Source: Tetragonia tetragonoides
Taxonomy: Eukaryota > Streptophyta > Magnoliopsida > Caryophyllales > Aizoaceae
Length of the DNA: 64,000 bases
Assembly (NCBI GenBank): GCA_038025085.1
Contig: CM076144.1
Span: forward strand, 41,699,001-41,763,000
Direction of reading: 5' to 3'
This document shows, one piece after another, positions 12,627 to 23,100 of the stretch. The notes under the pieces are model-generated. The model searched no databases, had not been told where the DNA came from, and saw nothing but the letters and a program-made list of their open reading frames with translations. The position numbers were made by a program, and so were the translations under genes. Positions within the stretch are counted from its first letter, which is position 1. Each line of letters starts with the position of its first letter.

Positions 12627-13711
12627 TGACGGCCAATGAACCAGATTGGTATATTAAAAAGAAATTCCTCGACATATTGGTATATTTTGTTAGTCAAGCA
12701 ATATATGAGTATATTAAAACTATGCCGGGGACATACACACCCAAAAATATCTTGCCGGACAGAATAGTTGATTAAAATATATTTTTTTTCGTATTTATTG
12801 TGTATTCCAAACCTTTTTCAGCCTAAAAATATTAATTTTAATTGTTTTTTTTCTTTCCCCCTCCCATTTCTTTCCCATCTTCCCAACCCCATCTTCACCA
12901 TCATCGTCATCTTTTTTCCCATCTTCCCAACCCCATCTTCACCATCATCGTCATCTTCCCATTTATTTATAAGTTTCATCCTGAAGCTCAAATGCAACTG
13001 CCCATTTATCCAACTCACCCGTTTTACCCATTTGAACAAGCCATTGCAAAGTATTAGCAAATTAGCATGTAACTGATTCCAAACCATATTATAATAAAAA
13101 TCAGGACCTTTTTCCCATGAATTTCCCCTCAAGCTAAAAACATCAGTAGCAATACCAGTTGTAACTTCTGGTCTCGATGGTTCCAAATCTAAAGCGAGAA
13201 TCTTGTAATAATTGGAAACAAAATCATAGCCAAACCCCAAAAAATGAGCTCTTAATCCACCAATTGGTTGGTAAAAACGGGTAGATGGGTTAAAAATTTC
13301 AGAAAGATCCTCAAGACAGAGAAAGCCATTGAAAACGGGTGTAAACACGAGACAGAGAAAGCCATTGCAAATGCCCACCACTATTTTGATAATTTTGATT
13401 TGACAGGGTTGGGAAGATGGGGAAGAATGAAGATGATGGTATAAAAAAAAATGGTGAAGAACATAGGGAACAGGGAAAAGGGGGGAAAGAAAATAAAAAG
13501 AGGGGAAAAAAATTAGGCCTGAAATTATAGGAATACACAATAAATACACAAAAAAAATAATTTTTTGGTTAAATATTTGGTCCGGTGAGTTATTTTGGGT
13601 GTATTTGTCTTCGATGTATTTTTAATATACCAATATGTCGCCTGAGTAATAAAAAATACCAATGTGTCGAGGGACCTCTTTTAATATACCAATCTGGTTA
13701 ATTGGCCGTCA
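12627..13711. mobile_element. Long-TIR element carrying an F-box-associated fragment (Pack-MULE-like)
   Basis: The two ends are inverted copies of each other for about 300 bp. The left arm (12627 to about 12960) begins TGACGGCCAATGAACCAGAT; the right arm (about 13411-13711) reads TGACGGCCAATTAACCAGAT on the minus strand. Both continue through GGTATATTAAAA, CGACATATTGG, ACACCCAAAA and a pyrimidine-rich inner part with CCCATCTTCCCAACCC. The arms enclose about 450 bp of unrelated, coding-like sequence. Long inverted repeats around a gene fragment resemble Pack-MULEs. I did not find the 8-11 bp direct flanking duplication expected of one. Confidence 0.75.
12965..13420 (-). pseudogene. Captured F-box-associated (FBA) domain fragment
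   Basis: Minus-strand reading contains GICNGFLCL, then EIFNPSTRFYQPIGG, GFGYDFVSNYYKILALD and VFSLRGNSWEKG. This is the order seen in plant F-box-associated interaction domains (a GxCNGLLCL-like start, a NPSTR segment, a GFGYD segment and a VFSLR.NSW segment). The F-box itself and the domain's C-terminal end are missing, and the frame runs into the element's inverted repeat, so this is a gene piece and not a functional substrate receptor. An internal duplication repeats the GFLCL segment. Confidence 0.7.
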
Positions 13712-13854
13712 TTGATATTCAAATTAAATAACTAAACAACATATTCTATGAGAAGTAAGTTGACTTTAATTTGTAAGTCTAGGTTATGCTTTGGATCCTC
13801 AAAATCAATGTAATTCTTTTTCTTTTTGGGCAGAAGGAAAATACATATGGAGGT

Positions 13855-14031
13855 ATTAGATCCTGTTCTTTTCGTCGTCTCAATGTTGCATTCCCTTTCG
13901 TTCCGTTCTGTTTCGTTCCGCATTCTGTACTTTAATTATTTTGTCTCACAATTTGTTTCATTATTCGCATCATTACGTTCTGTTCCTCACCGTTCTGCAC
14001 TATTCTGTAAGTTGAAGAGAACAAGGCCTTA
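13855..14031. mobile_element. Short TIR element with TTCCGTTCTG-type word array
   Basis: The left end ATTAGATCCTGTTCTTTTC is inversely similar to the right end GAAGAGAACAAGGCCTTA. The interior is a degenerate array of TTCCGTTCTG/TTCATTATTC words. It shares ends and architecture with the element at 42142-42382, which uses a TTCAGTTCAG word. Likely a non-autonomous DNA transposon. Confidence 0.55.
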
Positions 14032-15289
14032 CACCATTAGACAAATCTAAGCCTGAGTTAGAACAAGCAAAAACCGAACACTTTATCTTCTTACTACTAC
14101 TACTACAACCTACATAACTATATCCTGAAAGATACTTGCACTTGAGAAAAATTTGATTCTTGCAAAACCATAACTTGTCAAATAAACAAGTTTGATTACC
14201 TTTTTGTTTTTTCCGATGATGCTTGAAAAACTTGGACAAATGGTGTCGGAAATGAAAAGAGGTAGTACACGAGCCAGATGAACAGTACACTTAGTACTTC
14301 TCGAAGAAAAGAAGAAAGGGATGATCAAATTCTTGCCATGCATATATATATTTGAATTGTTCAATGTAATGGCTGTAGGAGTGTCATCAACCACGGGTGA
14401 ACCTATGTGGAGCAATGGGTGGACCATTGCATCACCATTTTTTATTTTTTTGCCTTTTTAATGTACAATTTTCTTTATTTTTTAGAATTTTTTAGTTTTT
14501 TTGGCTCTTATTGCACCCCAATTGTATAATTATTACCCTTATTCTCAAATTTGCACCCCTATTCTTAATTTTCTGGATTCGCCACTGTCATCAACCATTG
14601 AATACTTGTGCTATTGGGCATCATCCTTGTTTTCCATCACAACCTCTCAGACCTCAGTGATGACATACGATATTCTTCTCCGCAGAGGTAGTAATATCGT
14701 GAACTTCATTGTCATTATTCATCACAACCTCAGCGGCTAACTTTGAACAAGATCCTCATGGATTGCTAGAGAGATACAAAGAAAAAAGCCTTATTACCAC
14801 AGATGGTATAACATAAAAGATGTCTACTCAGTATTGATGTTGCTCAGTTGTCAATCTATCTTCTATCGCCTTTGCAAAACACATAAAAAAGTTTCAAATA
14901 TTTAATATTTCTAAATGATTTTTGCACGGTGATTTCGCCTTCACAATAAAAGATTCATAGTCATCATCTTTAATTTGAGTTTCTAACAATAGTAAGTTTT
15001 GATTACCTTAAAAGCCATTCTACGGTAAATCTTAAGAAATAATCATTGATCTTATGAGCTCATTCATCACATGTAAAGTTAGAAGAAAACAAAAGAGATA
15101 GTATGAATTGGACCCAACATTAGACCATGTGCAAAAGTATATGTATCAATCAACTCAATTAATGTTTGAGGCAAATAAAAGCCTTTGAAAAGATCAATGC
15201 ATTGAGCAAAAAAGGATAGAGATTGGAGAAATTGATTTCTTACCTTTAAAATAAAGGTTGGATAGCTTAACGTAGAGATAGCACTGAGC
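14032..15289. other. Intergenic AT-rich DNA, no gene seen
   Basis: No convincing reading frame, RNA gene or bounded repeat on either strand. Short frames here lack any family motif. Confidence 0.5.
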
Positions 15290-15760
15290 ACGGTTAGCAT
15301 GAGGCACGACGCGACCGAGTATACTTTTTACAAGGTACGATACGGGTATGTAGGAAGGACGGGCACGAATGACTGTGCCTAGGCCCGGGCCTGGATTTTG
15401 AAAAGAAAGCACGGTGGGGCACAATCATGCACGACACGACACGACGAAAATTTTAATTTTATTTGAAAAAAGCATGGGCACGACACAAGCACGAGTGCAG
15501 GCACGATCTGAGCATACCTTTTGGAGGAGCATGCACGACAAGACACGAAGCACGACAACTATAAGCACGGGACGACACGACACTGTTACAAAGCACGAAG
15601 GCACGACACAAGCACGACACGTCGAGCCATAAAACCAAACCCGCACCCGACTTGGTGAAACACTATATCCCTGGAGCACTAATAGTGGATTTGATCATCG
15701 AGTTTGGTTGTCGGGACTTCGAGCCATAAAATCAAACCCGCACCCGACTTGATTGGGCCT
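15290..15760. repeat. GCACGACAC word array with a direct end duplication
   Basis: Dozens of degenerate GCACGACA/CACGACAC words occur from 15300 to 15620, a GC-rich island in AT-rich DNA. At its right end CGAGCCATAAAACCAAACCC (15620) recurs as CGAGCCATAAAATCAAACCC about 99 bp later, each followed by GCACCCGACTTG. Arrays of CACGAC-type words are typical of subterminal regions of plant hAT-like non-autonomous elements; that assignment is inference. Confidence 0.6.
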
Positions 15761-16166
15761 CTGGCCACTTTCTCAATATTGTTTTTTTTTTCTTCAAATA
15801 AGTATAATATTTTACTCCGATATGCGTTTGAGGTGGTATTTTCTTTTTGAATCCTCCCAACTTTTCGAAATTTACACACTTACGTTAGCAGATTTTTTTT
15901 AAAAAAAATAGTTTTTTAGAAAAATTATTTTCCATGTTAATCAAACAACAAAAAATGTGAGCAGAAATACATTTTACACTGAAAATATTTTTTAGTTGAA
16001 AACAATTTTTCACGGAACCAAAATCACACCCCAAAATCCACCCTTAAACGGTTAAACCCATATTAGAAAAACTCAAAAAATGATGATCACAAAAAACAAA
16101 AAAGAAAAAGAAGCAAGACAGAGGGAAACAAATAAAGTTCAGATTTCGGAACCAACGGTAACCGCC

Positions 16167-16236
16167 GAGTAAAGTTCTACAAGAGACAAGCCAAAAAAAA
16201 AAAAAGAAAAAAAAAAAGAGTAAAGTCCTACAAGAG
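16167..16236 (+). repeat. Tiny poly(A) insertion with 19-bp direct repeat in CRTISO promoter
   Basis: GAGTAAAGTTCTACAAGAG (16167-16185) recurs with one mismatch at 16218-16236. Between them is only ACAAGCC followed by an A-rich tract of about 25 bases. The layout is that of an extremely 5'-truncated retroposition: target duplication, a few bases of element, poly(A). It lies immediately upstream of the CRTISO TATA box. Confidence 0.6.
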
Positions 16237-16243
16237 GTATTGG

Positions 16244-16250
16244 TATAAAA
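16244..16250 (+). promoter_or_regulatory. Putative TATA box of CRTISO
   Basis: TATAAAA about 95 bp upstream of the CRTISO ATG, a normal spacing for a plant core promoter with a short leader. Prediction from motif and position only. Confidence 0.5.
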
Positions 16251-16344
16251 ATGGCTGACATCACATCCACTTTATTACAAAAAATTTCTGTTGTCCCTTC
16301 TTTGCTCCACCAATCTCTCTCTAAACCCTCTCAATCACACCAAA

Positions 16345-19300
16345 ATGGAGTTCATCTCTGCTGCTCCTACCCACCTGAATTTACCTCTATATCTCTCATC
16401 TCTCAACTTCAATAATCTTGCTATCTCACCCTTTTCCGATCACTTGAGAGAGAGAAATCGTAAGTTCAAAAGCTATTCTACTTTTCCTAGTGAATATACA
16501 AATACCCAGTTCGTTTCTCCCCACAATTGTTCTCTTAATTCTGCAAAGGCCCTTGCTTTTAGTGATACTGGGATTATAAGTGGGTCAGGGTTTCTGGGTT
16601 TTTGCAGTTATCACTCTTCTAGCTATTTCTCATGTACCCAGTTGGGTATATTAAATTCCAGAAATGAAAAAAGAAAGAGGGTCCTTTTTGGCAAATTGGG
16701 TTGTCTAAATTTTGTTGAATTATGTGCTTGTATGAAAAATGAGTTAAATCTAGGGTTCTGTGATTCAGTAAGACAATGTGAAAAGCATAATTTTTTTTGT
16801 CATGTAAATTGTGCACAAATGAATTTTGGGTATGGTAGAATGCAAAGAACAAATATGAGCATTGTGGGGAAGTCAAGAGCAGTGATGAATGTGGATGAAG
16901 CAGTTGTGAGTAGAAACACTGGTGGTGCAGATAGTGAGAATTATGATGCAATTGTGATTGATTCTGGTATTGGTGGATTGGTTGCTGCAACACAATTGGC
17001 TGTGAAGGGAGCCAAGGTTTTGGTTTTGGAGAAGTATGTGATCCCTGGTGGCAGTTCTGGGTTTTATGAGAGGGATGGATATACATTCGATGTCGGATCG
17101 TCTGTGATGTTTGGATTCAGTGATAAGGTTAGTGCTGTATTCTCAATGTGCTTCAGATATATTTTTGGTTTATTTGTACGTGTAGTCAACTGTGTTAAGT
17201 GTTTAGATTGACTGAATTAGGATTCTTTATGAGTAGTTATCACAAGTTATCATACATCATGTAACCTTGCAAGGAGTCATTTTCTAGTTTAATGCGTATT
17301 CTGCAACCATGAAAGCCAATATACATTTTGAACAGATAGGGACCATATGGAGTAATGTTAATGTTTTCTTTGTTCGTCGTATGAAATCCTCTCCTTACAT
17401 AGACAGAAATGTTATGAAGCTTTTACAAGCAAGTATGATTAGCTGTCTTATCAGTTTGTTGTTGTTGACTAGTGTGGATTGTGGGAGAAACATAAAAAAT
17501 TAAACGATGTTGGACATGCTATGTACAAACATTTAGTCAATGCCTTAAGTCCATGAGATCATGACCCTTCGAAAGAACAGTTGACTTGTTCAATTTTTGG
17601 GTTGTACTCTCTTTATCTCATTGAGAGTAGAGGTCCTACCTTCTATCAACTTCCTCTTATGGTGTTTGACCTGCTTATATTTTTTATATATATCATATAT
17701 GTGTAAGCAACTTCAAATTTACATATCTTTGATCTCATATGAAAGCAAGCATTTGTAGGCATGGATTCCAATTTATACCGGTCTGTTAAATTCTGCAATT
17801 TTGTAGCTGTAGCCTTTCTTTTCTGCTTCTAGTTTATAAAATGTCTGTAAGAGTAACCCACTAGTGACCTACCTGGGTATCCACTATCCAAGTGCTGTCT
17901 GACTAATCCCAAGGGCCCTGAAATTAACGACCAGGAAAACCTCCAGTGGCCCTTAGGGGACTCGAACTTGGATTAGTTATTACTTATTGTAATTATCAAA
18001 CACTTCTTGTGCATACTGGCTGTCAATACTTTACCAGTTTCTCTAAGATTTTTCCGTTTTTGTTCTCTCATATTGTGGCCGTCTTATGCTAGCTTGTATG
18101 TACTCCGGTGGATTCCGAAACAGTAAACTTTCACAAAGAGGGCATAGTTGTAAGGACTTGTATACATGAAATGCTAGGTGGTGTACAGCCAACAAGACTT
18201 TTGCCATATCAAATGTCACGCATAATGGGTATATTGTGAATAAACATGCCAGGAAGTCTCAGAGATATAATAGTATCAAAGTTTAACAGGAAGTTGTTGC
18301 CTCTTCCCTGTGGTAGTTCAATACGGGTATCTAAAATTTGCTTGTTGAATTTTGAGTTCGATATTGAAGAGTGGGAGGGATGAGGATGAGAGGAATAGAG
18401 AGGAAGGTCTGGAAAGGTCTGAATAAGGGGGGAACGGAAACATTTTAGTAGTACAAGAGTGGATAATGTACGCAGTTTCTTTCTTCCTTCTGTTGTTTCT
18501 TACAAATTTGTTCTTTAGCTTTATTCCTTCTATTTCTCTTCTTTTGAGTTGTTACCTTACTGCCTGTTACCTATTCTAATTGCCTTGGATACGGACAGGG
18601 TAATCTGAACTTAATTACCCAAGCATTTGAGGCAGTGGGAAGTAAGATGCAAGTCCTACCAGACCCAACCACTGTGCATTTCCACCTACCAAAAAACCTT
18701 TCTGTTCAGGTGCACAGAGAGTACAATGACTTCACCAGAGAATTGACTACTAGTTTTCCCCATGAGAAGGAAGGATTTCTCAAATTCTACGGGGAGTGTT
18801 GGAAGGTTAGCTTTGAATCAAACTTCTGTTGCTTGTCTTCACCTTAGCTTCTTCTTCTTGCCCTACGGGTAGAGTTGATAGTTGTATGCATTATGTAGAT
18901 CTTCAATGCCCTGAACTCATTGGAGCTCAAGTCACTCGAGGAACCACTCTATCTTTTTGGGCAGTTCTTTCAGAAGCCCCTCGAATGCTTAACACTAGGT
19001 AAGTACTTTATTTAGATTGTTGCTGTAAAGTCATTATGAAAGAATGTAATTTGGGTGGTGAAATCTTGTGCAATATTTTGACTGTAATTTGGTGGTCAGG
19101 TAGAAGTCAAGCAGAGAAAAGTTTCATGCATTAAGTTGTATTGTTTCTCCTATTCAATAAGAAACATAGAAATCTCTCTGTGGTTTTTCAGAGAATTGAT
19201 GAAGTGATTTTTCTATATTACTTCAACATACTTATAATTATACTTTTAATCTGTCTTCATGGTTCTATGAAGATTAATTGGCCTGAACTAATTTCTTCCC

Positions 19301-22300
19301 TCCTTGTCACTTTCTTTCCCACTGTGTTCTGATTGGTTGAAATCATAGGTCCTTTGTGTCTCATTTTCAAAGAATATTAAGCATTGTTTGACAATAGAAT
19401 GGTGAAATTGATCGAAGTTGTAATTTAGTGATAGACCTTGCATTGCACTTAGATCCTTAGATTAATGTGAAGTTCTTAAGGTGATTTAAATCAGTTTCTT
19501 CTCGTAGATATACTATTCTTATGCTTGTTGTGGTGGTTCCTACTTGCTAAGCAAAATAGCATTTTAGACTCTCCATCTAATATTTAGGGACTGTTTATGG
19601 CAAGAGAAAGAATGACGCTGTGGTTCCTCTAACATGCTGCTATTCTCCTCTGCAGCCTATTATTTACCTCAAAATGCTGGAGACATAGCTCGGAAATTCA
19701 TTAAGGATCCTGAACTGTTGTCTTTCATAGATGCTGAGGTAACTCAAGTTGCTTAGGCTTTCTCTTTCTTTCTTTTTTTCTGCTAATCTTGGAAGTTCGC
19801 CTTATTTATCTGTTTTACAACATGGTGTGTAATTGTTTGATCTAGTGGTAAATTAAATGTGGATTCCTCATTGCAGTGTTTCATTGTCAGCACTGTAAAT
19901 GCTATGCAAACTCCTATGATTAATGCAAGCATGGTAAGATTTTTGCTCTCTCTGTCTTTTAGGAATTTCTTGTTTTGTTTATTTTTGTTATAATTTTATA
20001 TACTATAAGATAGGTTTTATGTGATAGGCATTTTGGAGGGATCAATTACCCTGTTGGTGGTGTTGGTGGAATTGCCAAATCTCTTGCGCAAGGTCTGTTT
20101 GATCATGGGAGCAATATACTTTACAAAGCCAATGTGACGAACATTATTCTGGAGCACGGAAAGGCTGTAAGTTCAAGTTATCTCACGATGCTGATATAAG
20201 ATTCTGATGGAGCATTTAATGTGCTGAGTAGAGAACTGGGTCTGTTGCTTATCTCTTTTGTGTGCACCAATTTCTATTCCAGGTTGGAGTTAAGCTGTCT
20301 GATGGAAGAGAATTTTATGCGAGAACCATCATATCAAATGCGACTAGATGGGATACCTTTGGTATGTTTTGAGTGGAGTTGTAGTTTCATGTCCTGTCAC
20401 ATTCAGCGTCTGCAGCTTCTATCATCAGTTACATTCCAAGTGTCATGTATTGTAGGAATACTTTTGAAAGCTGAGACACTTCCGAAAGAAGAGGAGAATT
20501 TTCAAAAACTATATATTAAGGCTCCATCTTTTCTTTCTATTCACATGGGGGTCAAGGCTGAGGTTTTACCTCTAGATACAGATTGCCACCATTTTGTCCT
20601 TGAGGTAGTTACACATTGTTCAGAAGTTTCGTTTTCATAACCATCCCGTCTTTGTGGTTTATTGATAGTGTGTTTCAAGGCAAGGCATTGATAGTGTGCT
20701 TCATTGTCATGTAGACTGATTGGAAGGATTTAGAAAAGCCTTATGGTAGTATACTTTTGAGCATTCCCACCGTTCTTGATTCTTCGTTGGCTCCTGAAGG
20801 GCACCATATTCTCCACGTGTTTACAACATCTTCCATGGATGACTGGCAGGTAACTCATGACTTTCCAGATTAAATTGTCATGTTATATGTTAGCTTCTGT
20901 ACATTTTGTTCTAATTGTTCTCTTGTTCTAAAAGATTCGGAAATCTGAATACATGTGAAGGGTTTTGGATAACTTAAAAAGATAGTTCTGTACTGTCACA
21001 GGGACTGTCTCCGCAGGACTACAAGACAAAGAAGGAGCTTATTGCTGATGAAATCATAAGCAGATTAGAAAACAAATTATTTCCTGGGCTTAAATCTTCG
21101 ATCATGTTTATGGAGGTATTAACCGAAGAGCCATTTTTGACATATCTTTGAATTTGGGTATCGGATATTACTGGGGCTAAGTCAATTTTTTTTTTTTTTT
21201 GTTGTAGCTTGTTATGTGCTGTTTGCCAGAAGTCATTGTTGGTCGTACTTCATTCTAAATCTGTTTCTTCACTAGTTTGCTGAGGGCTATTAATGGCACA
21301 AACTAGGCTCTTTAAGATATAGACTCTAGCACTTTTTTGCCTTATTAATGTGGGGATAAAGTTAATGCATAGGTTTAACGTTCTGTCAATTGTGAAATAC
21401 AGCCATTGTAGCTGGGATGTCATACTGCTTTGTACCGCAAGCTTGGGGTGGATAGCACAGTGGCGCATTCCGCACTCATCCCCAGCAATGACTTGGGTTC
21501 GAGTCTCATTACCCTCCAAGAGAGTGGCTTCTTTGCAATTTAAAAAAAAAAAAAAAATACTGTTTTGTACCGCATTAGAACACTTTGTCATTCTAAGTCT
21601 GTTTTGTCTCTAGTTTGCTGAGGGCTGTTGCTGGCACAACGAGCCTCTTTTTAAGATATGGGCCTTGGCACTGGTATTTTCTAATTGTGGGGATAAGGTT
21701 AATGGATAGGCAAAATGTTCTGTCAGTTCTGAAGTACTTCCATGGTGACTAGGATGTCAATTCTTTTTTTTATTGCATTAGTAATTTCGTACCCTTTGTC
21801 ATGGCAGGTTGGGACTCCAAAAACACACAGGCGGTACTTGGCTCGTGATAATGGTACGTATGGACCTATGCCCCGTGCAGTTCCAAAAGGCTTGCTGGGA
21901 ATGCCATTCAATACCACTGTTAGCTGAAATTGGTTGGATTTGGCAAATTTTAATGTTTTCCTCCTTTATGTTGATATGTGAATGGGACCTTCTGCTATCA
22001 AATCTGCAGGCTATAGATGGTCTTTACTGTGTTGGTGATAGCTGTTTTCCCGGACAAGGGGTTATAGCTGTGGCCTTTTCAGGAATAATGTGTGCTCATC
22101 GAGTGGCTGCAGATATTGGTAAGCAATATGTTTGTCCTTCAATAAATGTTAGATGAAGGGCTGTTATTGTCTCTAAGCTATTAGTTTGTCACCGTTCGGT
22201 GGTAGTTGACTTCCATAAGTGTTGCGTATCCTCATAGGAGAGCTTAACAATTCAAAGTTATTAGTTGAGGATAAAAACAAATCTCATATATGCTTAGCCA

Positions 22301-22395
22301 TAAATTGTCCTTTGAACGCAGGGTTTGAGAAGTCCTCCCCCGTATTGGATGCTGCTCTCCTTCGCTTGCTTGGTTGGTTGAGGACATTGGCTTGA
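16345..22395 (+). CDS. CRTISO: Prolycopene (carotenoid) isomerase, chloroplast precursor
   Basis: FAD-dependent plastid enzyme that converts tetra-cis prolycopene to all-trans lycopene. Thirteen exons: 16345-17127, 18599-18805, 18899-18998, 19656-19738, 19877-19933, 20014-20166, 20283-20361, 20456-20604, 20715-20849, 21002-21115, 21808-21918, 22010-22118, 22322-22395; all GT-AG and in frame, total 717 residues. Conserved CRTISO blocks appear in order: [117 protein letters not shown] and C-terminal [12 protein letters not shown]. Two oddities: the first Gly of the GxGxxG FAD motif is Asp (IVIDSGIGG, codon 206), and about 200 residues precede that motif, longer than in tomato. ATG 16345 is the first in-frame ATG; a longer upstream frame would need a TTG start. 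Confidence 0.95.
17855..17970 (-). mobile_element. SINE 3' fragment in CRTISO intron 1
   Basis: On the minus strand it reads AAGTTCGAGTCCCC (box B-like), then CACTGGAGGTTTTCCTGGTC, GGGCCCTTGGGATTAGTC. The same layout (GGTTCGAGTCTCCT, CACTGAAGGTTTTCCTGGTC, GGGCCCATGAGATTA) occurs at 42946-43060, so the two belong to one SINE family. Both copies lack the box A end. No target duplication was found here. Confidence 0.7.
21245..21760. repeat. Tandem duplication in CRTISO intron 10
   Basis: The segment from about 21257 to 21440 (AGTTTGCTGAGGGCTATT, GTGGGGATAAAGTTAATG, GGGATGTCAT) is repeated from about 21592 to 21760 with the same order of blocks and about 80% similarity by eye. A SINE is inserted at the end of the first copy. 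Both copies lie entirely in the intron. Confidence 0.7.
21440..21557 (+). mobile_element. tRNA-derived SINE with 17-bp target duplication
   Basis: Box A-like GGATAGCACAGTGGCGC, box B-like GGTTCGAGTCTC and a 3' poly(A) tail of 16 bases fit an RNA polymerase III SINE. It is flanked by TACTGCTTTGTACCGCA (21423-21439) and TACTGTTTTGTACCGCA (21558-21574), one mismatch in 17. The element is only about 118 bp and sits in CRTISO intron 10. Confidence 0.85.
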
Positions 22396-23100
22396 TTGGT
22401 TGTAAAGATGAAAGTACATAGCACCTATGTTGGAATGATGGAATCAGGTCAAGGTGAAGAAATTTTTAATTGTTTCTTGTGGAAACAGTGAGTACTTTAC
22501 ACTTTAGTGTTACCAGCAGGAGGATGTTTGTACGTTAATTTTTGTGGGTGTCATTAGCACTTATGTTGAACAAACATCTGTTTACAGTGGCTTATAACCA
22601 TGCTTGCACGTGCACAGATACCTTGTAATGTATACAACAAAAGTAGAGTAAACAACGCTCCTTATAGAGCAAAATTGCTGCTTAACTTGCCCCTACAGAT
22701 TGATTTTTAAATGCATCTACATTGGCTTAGGTTTTTGACTACATTACCAACAATTGTCATCGTGTGTTTTCCCATGATCTAAAGCCACTTACACTAATAT
22801 GGGATGACTAGTCCATTGGATACAGTTGAGAAATGAGACTGAGATTGCAAGAAAAAAAACTTCTCAGGATTTTGTGCACTTCATCTGTACATACATAGGA
22901 TAGGCATACGTGTGACATCTCTCTATGAACTTCTGTTGGCAGGATGAAGTGATTACTAGATACCACTAGAGAATTATAGTTGGATCAGCATCTTAACTGA
23001 GCTTGTGTCTCTTGCCCTTTTCCTTGAAACTGTCACCTGCTTTTCATTCGTGGAGTATAATCTTTAAGGTATTTTGATTGTAATCTAATGACGAGTCTCA
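22396..23100. other. Convergent 3' flank between CRTISO and ABCG22
   Basis: About 700 bp separate the two stop codons; the genes are tail-to-tail. It must hold both 3' UTRs and polyadenylation sites. No other gene or repeat is evident. Confidence 0.6.

Noticed and set aside
16291..16344. Longer CRTISO reading frame beginning upstream of the ATG
   Set aside because: It would begin at TTG; the first ATG in frame is 16345, with a TATA box at a normal distance.
16619..17086. His/Gln/Ser-rich antisense frame in CRTISO exon 1
   Set aside because: Shadow of the sense coding sequence.
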